From assembly GCA_020352575.1 (NCBI GenBank), contig CP070681.1, positions 1,188,483 through 1,202,133 of the forward strand: a stretch of DNA of 13,651 bases, written 5' to 3'. A program made the position numbers and the translations under genes. The stretch comes from Acidimicrobiia bacterium (GTDB taxonomy: Bacteria > Actinomycetota > Acidimicrobiia > Spongiisociales > JAENVV01). Under the pieces are notes generated by a model. That model was not told where the DNA came from and searched no databases. It saw only the letters and a program-made list of their open reading frames with translations. Shown here in pieces: positions 7,194 through 13,651 of this stretch (the first letter of the stretch is position 1; each line of letters starts with the position of its first letter).

Positions 7194-7853
7194 TCAATCG
7201 ATCAGGTCGTCCGCCGGCGCCGGGAAGAACGAGAGGTGTTCCAGGTACGGCTCCGGATCGCGGTCCCAGTCCATCGCACGGATCTGGTCCCAGGACCTCC
7301 GCCCGTAGACCATCCGAGCGAGGTCATAGGCCTGCGCTCGGAGGATCGGACCATCACCCTCCACGACCGTCTCGCCGTCGGCGATGATCGTTGGGACCGG
7401 CAGCCCTGTCGCCTCGAGTAGCCGCGGGATGGCACGGACTGCCCGCACTCCCCACTCGACCCGCTCCGGCTCGCGGCTCCCCCTCCAGCCGAGGGCGCCG
7501 GCGATGTCGTACTCGTGGCACCAGATGTCGGACGCCAGGGCAGACACCTCGTTCCCGGCGCGCTCGTACTTCTTGTCGAAGAGCCCGGCGTGCACCTGCC
7601 ACTCCTCGACGAGGTCGCCGATCGGCGCGGTACGTCGGTCCTCGACCTGCTTGGCGGTCCATGGGTCGGAGCCCGCTCCGTCCATGTTGTCGCGGACGTA
7701 GTCGGTGGCGGCACCCACGAGGTGGCCGAACGCGTCCTTCACCGTCCACCCGGGGCAGGCGGGCACCGGGGCCCGCAGCTGCGGTGCAGAGAGGCGACCG
7801 GCGAGGACGATGAGCCGTCCCCGGCAACCCTGGTAGACGTCGGACTTGGACAT
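7194..7853 (-). CDS. Maleylpyruvate isomerase family mycothiol-dependent-type enzyme
   Basis: A 219-aa cytosolic protein of the DinB-like four-helix family that includes mycothiol-dependent maleylpyruvate isomerase. The family opening is PACPGWTVKDAFGHLVG (31-47), with metal ligand H44. The second metal segment is SDIWCHEYDIAGALG (108-122), with H113; D109 stands where many members have glutamate. The C-terminal part (GRRSWDQIRAMDWDRDPEPYL, 184-204) matches the family's short C-terminal motif. Most members have no assigned substrate, so isomerase activity is only one possibility; mycothiol use would fit an actinobacterium. ATG 7853 is chosen because the alignment starts there; the open frame upstream crosses the divergent promoter region. 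It has no Shine-Dalgarno and a TAGCGT 7 nt upstream. otsA begins 36 nt downstream. Confidence 0.82.
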   Translation of the reverse strand: MSKSDVYQGCRGRLIVLAGRLSAPQLRAPVPACPGWTVKDAFGHLVGAATDYVRDNMDGAGSDPWTAKQVEDRRTAPIGDLVEEWQVHAGLFDKKYERAGNEVSALASDIWCHEYDIAGALGWRGSREPERVEWGVRAVRAIPRLLEATGLPVPTIIADGETVVEGDGPILRAQAYDLARMVYGRRSWDQIRAMDWDRDPEPYLEHLSFFPAPADDLID

Positions 7854-7860
7854 GCAGTGC

Positions 7861-7866
7861 ACGCTA
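7861..7866 (-). promoter_or_regulatory. Candidate -10 (TAGCGT) for leaderless 7853 gene
   Basis: TAGCGT ends 7 nt before ATG 7853, the spacing expected when transcription begins at the start codon. It lies in the 89-nt divergent gap shared with the plus-strand gene at 7943. Confidence 0.4.
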
Positions 7867-7904
7867 TCGCCATCCCCTCGCCGATGAGCGGACACCCCCA
7901 CAGG

Positions 7905-7936
7905 TACGATGCCTCTCGGGACTCGACACGAAAGGA
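7905..7936 (+). promoter_or_regulatory. Candidate -10 and ribosome-binding site of the 7943 gene
   Basis: TACGAT at 7905-7910 fits an actinobacterial -10; a start near 7917 would give a leader of about 26 nt. AAAGGA at 7931-7936 is a good Shine-Dalgarno, 6 nt from the GTG at 7943, and fixes that start. No convincing -35 is seen. Confidence 0.5.
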
Positions 7937-7942
7937 CCACCC

Positions 7943-8200
7943 GTGGGCATCATCTGGATCCTCCTCATCGGCCTCATCGCCGGCGGCGCAGCACGGGCCA
8001 TCGTGCCCGGCGCTGACCCCATGCCCTGGTGGCAGACGATCCTCCTCGGCATCGCCGGCGCCCTCGTGGGCAACGTCATCGCATGGCTCATCCCCGGTGG
8101 CGAGACCGAGTTGCTCAATCCCCGGGGATCCGGGTTCATCCACTCGATCGTGGGTGCGATCGCCGTGCTCCTCGTCTGGCGCCGGGTCCGCACCGACTAG
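7943..8200 (+). CDS. GlsB/YeaQ/YmgE family small membrane protein
   Basis: An 85-aa integral membrane protein with three hydrophobic helices (about 2-20, 32-51, 64-80). Glycine-rich turns such as LIGLIAGGAARAI (8-20) and GIAGALVGNVIAWLI (36-50) are typical of the YeaQ/transglycosylase-associated group. The family is often stress-induced, but its biochemical role is unknown, and the old 'transglycosylase-associated' label is not evidence of enzymatic activity. Translation starts at GTG 7943, supported by AAAGGA 6 nt upstream and by the helix beginning immediately (GIIWILLIGLI). It stands alone: the upstream neighbour is divergent and the next plus-strand gene has its own candidate promoter. 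Confidence 0.9.
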   Translation: MGIIWILLIGLIAGGAARAIVPGADPMPWWQTILLGIAGALVGNVIAWLIPGGETELLNPRGSGFIHSIVGAIAVLLVWRRVRTD

Positions 8201-8245
8201 CCGACTGGCGGAGCCTTCGCCGCGCCGTCAGCCCACGTCCGCCGG

Positions 8246-8251
8246 TACCGT
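8246..8251 (+). promoter_or_regulatory. Candidate -10 (TACCGT) for leaderless 8258 gene
   Basis: TACCGT ends 6 nt before the ATG at 8258 and no Shine-Dalgarno is present. It falls in the 57-nt gap after the YeaQ-type gene; no -35 or terminator was recognised in that gap. Confidence 0.4.
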
Positions 8252-8257
8252 CGGCCC

Positions 8258-9334
8258 ATGAACGGCCGGCTCGCCTCGCTGCTCGCGCTCCTCGTCGCAG
8301 TCGCACTCGGTTTCGGCGCGGGCCGGACACTCGGCGCTGAGGAGGAACCCCCGGTCACCACCACGACGACCACCACGACGACGACGGTCCCCGAGGCGGC
8401 TCCATCGCCCATCGTCGACTCCGGGCCCACGTTGTCCGACCTCGTGCCCGGGCTCGATAGCCCGATCCTCGTCGAGACGAGTGATCCGACCCAGCTCCTC
8501 CGTTGGGACCTCGACGAACCGGCGCCGGTGCCCGTGCGCAACCTGCCTGCCGGCACCGACCTCACCATGGACCGCGCCGGTCGCTTCCAGTTCCTCGCCA
8601 TGCCCGGGGGACGAGGGCAACTCCTCCTCGGAGGCCTTGCCGACACCCCGCCGGCACTCTTCTCCGATCGAATGTCGCACTTCCCCGGATTCGCCGAGTT
8701 CGACGACGCGCTGTGGTTCCTCGAGGGCGACGAGGTCGTCGCCGTCACCACTTGGGGCGACGAGCAATTCCGTGGGCCCTGGAAACCCGAGCTGCCCGAG
8801 GGGGTCGTGATCGACTTCGAGAGCGGCCCGATCCTCGAGGCGGCCGACGACTCGGGGGCAGTCATCTTCTGGTACTACCTGCCGGTGGGGGGCGAGGTCG
8901 TCTTCGCCCGCTTCTTCGTGTCCGCCGACGGCACGATCGACCTCCCCTCGGAGCCGGACACCCAGGTGGCGGGCTTCAACGAGAGCCACGTCCTCCTGAG
9001 GGACGACATCGGTGCCCTGGTCCAGGTCGACAAGGCGACGGGCGAGACCAGCGATGTCGCCTACGACGGGTCCTGCGGTCGGACGCTGGTCAACGATGAC
9101 GGCATCCGGGCGAGCGTGTGCCGAGGGGTCGCCATCATCCTGACGGACACACCGATCATCGACACCGGAAGTTGGGCCGCGGGACGGTGGAGCGCCACCG
9201 GCCGATGGTTCATGGCCACGTCGGGCCAGCAGGGGAAGGTACTGCTCATCGACATGACCACCCGCATCGCCCACGAGATCGAGGTGCCCGTGGCACTGCA
9301 GACCACCGTCGTCGACATCTGGAGCGGCGCGTGA
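8258..9334 (+). CDS. Membrane-anchored secreted protein, unknown function (paralogue A)
   Basis: A 358-aa protein that I cannot assign to a named family. An N-terminal hydrophobic helix (about 5-22, LASLLALLVAVALGFGAG) follows a short basic start and acts as a signal anchor or signal peptide; there is no lipobox cysteine. Ten consecutive threonines (34-43) then form a linker, and the remaining 310 residues should lie outside the membrane. The body is rich in short strands, Gly and Trp, suggesting a beta-propeller-like or all-beta fold: VPGLDSPILVETSDPTQLLRW (63-83) near the start and SATGRWFMATSGQQGKVLLIDMTTR near the end. Both segments have counterparts in the next gene, with which it overlaps by 4 nt (GTGA). 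ATG 8258 is preferred because it gives a clean signal sequence. Confidence 0.8.
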   Translation: MNGRLASLLALLVAVALGFGAGRTLGAEEEPPVTTTTTTTTTTVPEAAPSPIVDSGPTLSDLVPGLDSPILVETSDPTQLLRWDLDEPAPVPVRNLPAGTDLTMDRAGRFQFLAMPGGRGQLLLGGLADTPPALFSDRMSHFPGFAEFDDALWFLEGDEVVAVTTWGDEQFRGPWKPELPEGVVIDFESGPILEAADDSGAVIFWYYLPVGGEVVFARFFVSADGTIDLPSEPDTQVAGFNESHVLLRDDIGALVQVDKATGETSDVAYDGSCGRTLVNDDGIRASVCRGVAIILTDTPIIDTGSWAAGRWSATGRWFMATSGQQGKVLLIDMTTRIAHEIEVPVALQTTVVDIWSGA

Positions 9335-10437
9335 GCTACGAGGTCATCGAGTACGAGGTCGAGGACCTCCATGACGAAGCAGTCGCCATCGCCGAGCCCC
9401 CGAGGCCGTGGGTCTGGGCCATCGTCGGCGCACTCATCGGCTTGGCGGCCGGCTACATCAGCGTCACCGACCTCGAAGCGGTGACCACCCCCGAAACGTC
9501 GCTCCCTCCCCTCACCCTGCCCCGCGAGGCTGCGGCAGAGGTCGACGACGACACGGGCGCCGTGATCCCTCGTCGCGTGGTCCCGGGGCTCGATCAGACG
9601 CTGTGGGTGCTCATCGACCCGGCGAACCCCCGGCTGCTGCGATGGTCACCCCACCTGGAAGCCCCGTCGCTCGACCAACGACCCGTCTCGACAGTGACCG
9701 CCGTCCCCGATGCCTCCGGCGCCACGTTCGCCGAGGAGGTGCCCCTGGCGAACGGCAAGATGCTCGTGGTCACCCGCGCAGCCGGTGACTTCGCCGAGAA
9801 CTACACGGTCCCCATGTCACTCAACGTGGACGGGTGGGCCTGGCACCAGACCGAGCCGCGTCGCCTCGCCTGGACCGAACCGGGGGACGGCTTCACACAG
9901 GTGAAGTGGACGTCGTTCTTCGGCCCCGAGTCGGGGGAACTCACCTTCGAGGGTGAGTGGAAGGTCGCCGCGTACGAGTCGCGGATCGTGGTCCAGGGCG
10001 AACAGTCGCTCCTGCTCATCGATCCCAGCGGCGAACAGGCGATCGTGGAGCGCACCGTCGAGACGGCGCCGATCCGGGTCCAGGGCGTCGTCGACGGGAT
10101 CGCGTACGCCGTGCACGGACCCGACAGCACCCAGGTCGCAGTCGAGCTGTTGCTCGGCAACCAGGACCGCGTGGATTGGCGACGGGCCGACGCCGTGACG
10201 ATGGCCGAGGCCCCCCGGACCGGGTGGGGTTCGCTCTGGTTCGGGCCCTCGGTGGAGGTGCACGCCCCGGACGGGGCCGCCTTCACCCACCCGGCGAGTG
10301 GCCAGCCCTTCTGGAGTGAGGAGGGACGATTCCTCATCTTTCCCAACGGTGCATCCATCGTGATCTTCGACACCGTGGCACGCAGGTTCGGGGAACTCGG
10401 CCTGGACCAGCGGGTCCTCGCCGTGTGGGGCAGCTAG
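9331..10437 (+). CDS. Membrane-anchored secreted protein, unknown function (paralogue B)
   Basis: A 368-aa protein, not recognised. An acidic cytoplasmic stretch (1-24) precedes one membrane helix (about 27-45, PWVWAIVGALIGLAAGYIS), a Thr/Pro linker (50-64) and a large extracytoplasmic domain. VPGLDQTLWVLIDPANPRLLRW (84-105) and the end segment SEEGRFLIFPNGASIVIFDTVARRFGEL align with the matching parts of the upstream protein, so the two are diverged paralogues. GTG 9331 is the start: it overlaps the preceding stop as GTGA, has GGAG six nt upstream, and gives the expected topology; the open frame continues upstream inside the neighbour. The pair is probably translated together and may form a complex. 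The stop codon shares CTAG with the convergent gene. Confidence 0.8.
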   Translation: MSYEVIEYEVEDLHDEAVAIAEPPRPWVWAIVGALIGLAAGYISVTDLEAVTTPETSLPPLTLPREAAAEVDDDTGAVIPRRVVPGLDQTLWVLIDPANPRLLRWSPHLEAPSLDQRPVSTVTAVPDASGATFAEEVPLANGKMLVVTRAAGDFAENYTVPMSLNVDGWAWHQTEPRRLAWTEPGDGFTQVKWTSFFGPESGELTFEGEWKVAAYESRIVVQGEQSLLLIDPSGEQAIVERTVETAPIRVQGVVDGIAYAVHGPDSTQVAVELLLGNQDRVDWRRADAVTMAEAPRTGWGSLWFGPSVEVHAPDGAAFTHPASGQPFWSEEGRFLIFPNGASIVIFDTVARRFGELGLDQRVLAVWGS

Positions 10438-11198
10438 TTCGAGTAGCTGATCCGCATGGCCGGGGCCCAGTGCGCCGCCACCCGCTCATAGCGGTCACGG
10501 GCGAGCATGGGGTCACCGGCCTCGAGCGCCTCGATGGAGTCCCATAGGTCCTCGCACGAGGCGTCGAGGAGGAGCAAGGCGTCGTCGAAGAGGTGCACCA
10601 CCGATCCGTAGTCCAGCTCGACGAGCCACTCGGGCGGGAAGGCAGAGAGCCACTCGACGAGCTGTTCCATCTCCTCCGTCACCGCCGCCATGCCTGCACC
10701 CCGCAGGGCCCGGATCGCCCGTCGCATGCGGCGGCTCGCAGCCCGCCGAGTGGTTCGGTAGACGACCTCTGGCTGGCCTTCGCCGACCCGGACGAGCCGC
10801 TCCTCGGGACGGAAGAGCAGGAACCAGCGGAGTGGCACGTGCCATTGGGCGGTCAGGATGAGGGACCGCCGCCCACCCTCTCGGAGTCGGTCGAGTTCCT
10901 CCGCTGCCCGGCGCGCCGCAGCCTCGGGGACGATCACCTCGCCACCCAGTCCAGTGAACCCGTTGTGGAATGCGAGCACGCTCTCGAGCAGGCGCAGTCG
11001 GGGACGACGGGGGCACACGAACCGCTGGCCGTCGTGCTCCACGAAGACCGCATCATCGACCTGGGGTTCGGCGACGATCCCGAACTCACCCATGTGCCAG
11101 CGGGCATCGGCGGACGGCTCGGCTGGCGGCAGGCCGATCACCTCGTCGGGCGCCTCGTCGGCCGGGATGTAGATCCGGAGGTGGCAGGTTGCGGTCAC
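10434..11198 (-). CDS. Conserved-looking hypothetical protein
   Basis: A 254-aa soluble protein that I do not recognise. It has no signal peptide or membrane helix. Visible elements are a strand-rich N-terminus (CHLRIYIPADEAP, 5-17), a Trp/Phe-rich core (AQWHVPLRWFLLFRPEERLV, 117-136), a strongly basic segment (RRAASRRMRRAIRALRG, 151-167) and an acidic helical tail (LDASCEDLWDSIEALEAGD, 211-229). Codon use matches the neighbours and the frame is uninterrupted, so it is very likely a real gene. The start is GTG 11198, with no Shine-Dalgarno and TAGCCT 7 nt upstream. It is divergent from leuA and convergent with the paralogue pair, overlapping the last stop by 4 nt. Confidence 0.78.
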   Translation of the reverse strand: MTATCHLRIYIPADEAPDEVIGLPPAEPSADARWHMGEFGIVAEPQVDDAVFVEHDGQRFVCPRRPRLRLLESVLAFHNGFTGLGGEVIVPEAAARRAAEELDRLREGGRRSLILTAQWHVPLRWFLLFRPEERLVRVGEGQPEVVYRTTRRAASRRMRRAIRALRGAGMAAVTEEMEQLVEWLSAFPPEWLVELDYGSVVHLFDDALLLLDASCEDLWDSIEALEAGDPMLARDRYERVAAHWAPAMRISYSN

Positions 11199-11205
11199 GG
11201 GCGGG

Positions 11206-11211
11206 AGGCTA
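11206..11211 (-). promoter_or_regulatory. Candidate -10 (TAGCCT) for leaderless 11198 gene
   Basis: TAGCCT lies 7 nt before the GTG start at 11198 on the minus strand, again the leaderless spacing. It occupies the divergent gap shared with the leuA promoter; no -35 was recognised. Confidence 0.4.
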
Positions 11212-11212
11212 G

Positions 11213-13651
<2,439 letters not shown>

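Noticed and set aside
8349..8395. ACC/ACG-rich run as a possible microsatellite or CRISPR-like repeat
   Set aside because: It simply encodes ten threonines of a linker using mixed ACC and ACG codons, with no spacer structure.

Overview
The window is a stretch of high-GC chromosome from an actinobacterium. The evidence is a mycothiol-enzyme-like protein, Thr-rich linkers on secreted proteins, TANNNT promoters placed directly against start codons, a Streptomyces-type PHO box and a long-form LeuA. An uncultured Acidimicrobiia member (Ilumatobacter-like) is my best guess, but this is an inference from style and no marker gene proves it. I saw no tRNA, rRNA, CRISPR array, transposase, integrase or prophage gene. 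Most of the window is ordinary metabolism; the interesting material is in the regulatory DNA and in one unusually built permease.

Region 1 (1-4653, minus strand) is an apparent operon, phnD-phnC-phnE-dgt. It encodes a lipoprotein binding protein, an ATPase and a greatly enlarged permease of the phosphonate/phosphite/phosphate ABC family. A dNTP triphosphohydrolase, cut by the window edge, follows and overlaps phnE. A tandem 11-bp PHO box lies about 106 nt upstream of phnD, so the operon is probably switched on by phosphate starvation. A perfect 13-bp hairpin separates phnD from phnC.

Region 2 (4680-7853, minus strand) holds a mycothiol-dependent maleylpyruvate-isomerase-like gene, trehalose synthesis genes otsA and otsB (ATGA-coupled) and a small VOC protein. 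Region 3 (7943-10437, plus strand) holds a YeaQ-type membrane protein and a translationally coupled pair of paralogous, membrane-anchored secreted proteins of unknown role.

Region 4 (10434-13651) has an unrecognised minus-strand gene, then leuA with a complete attenuation leader: a -35/-10 promoter, a 10-residue leader peptide with three consecutive CTT leucine codons, two stacked hairpins with the second ending in a T-run, and then the leuA ribosome-binding site. A partial alpha/beta hydrolase converges on leuA.

Two patterns run across the window. Five genes carry a TANNNT element exactly 6 or 7 nt before the start codon and no Shine-Dalgarno, which fits leaderless mRNAs. Both convergent gene pairs end in the same shared CTAG, each strand reading TAG.
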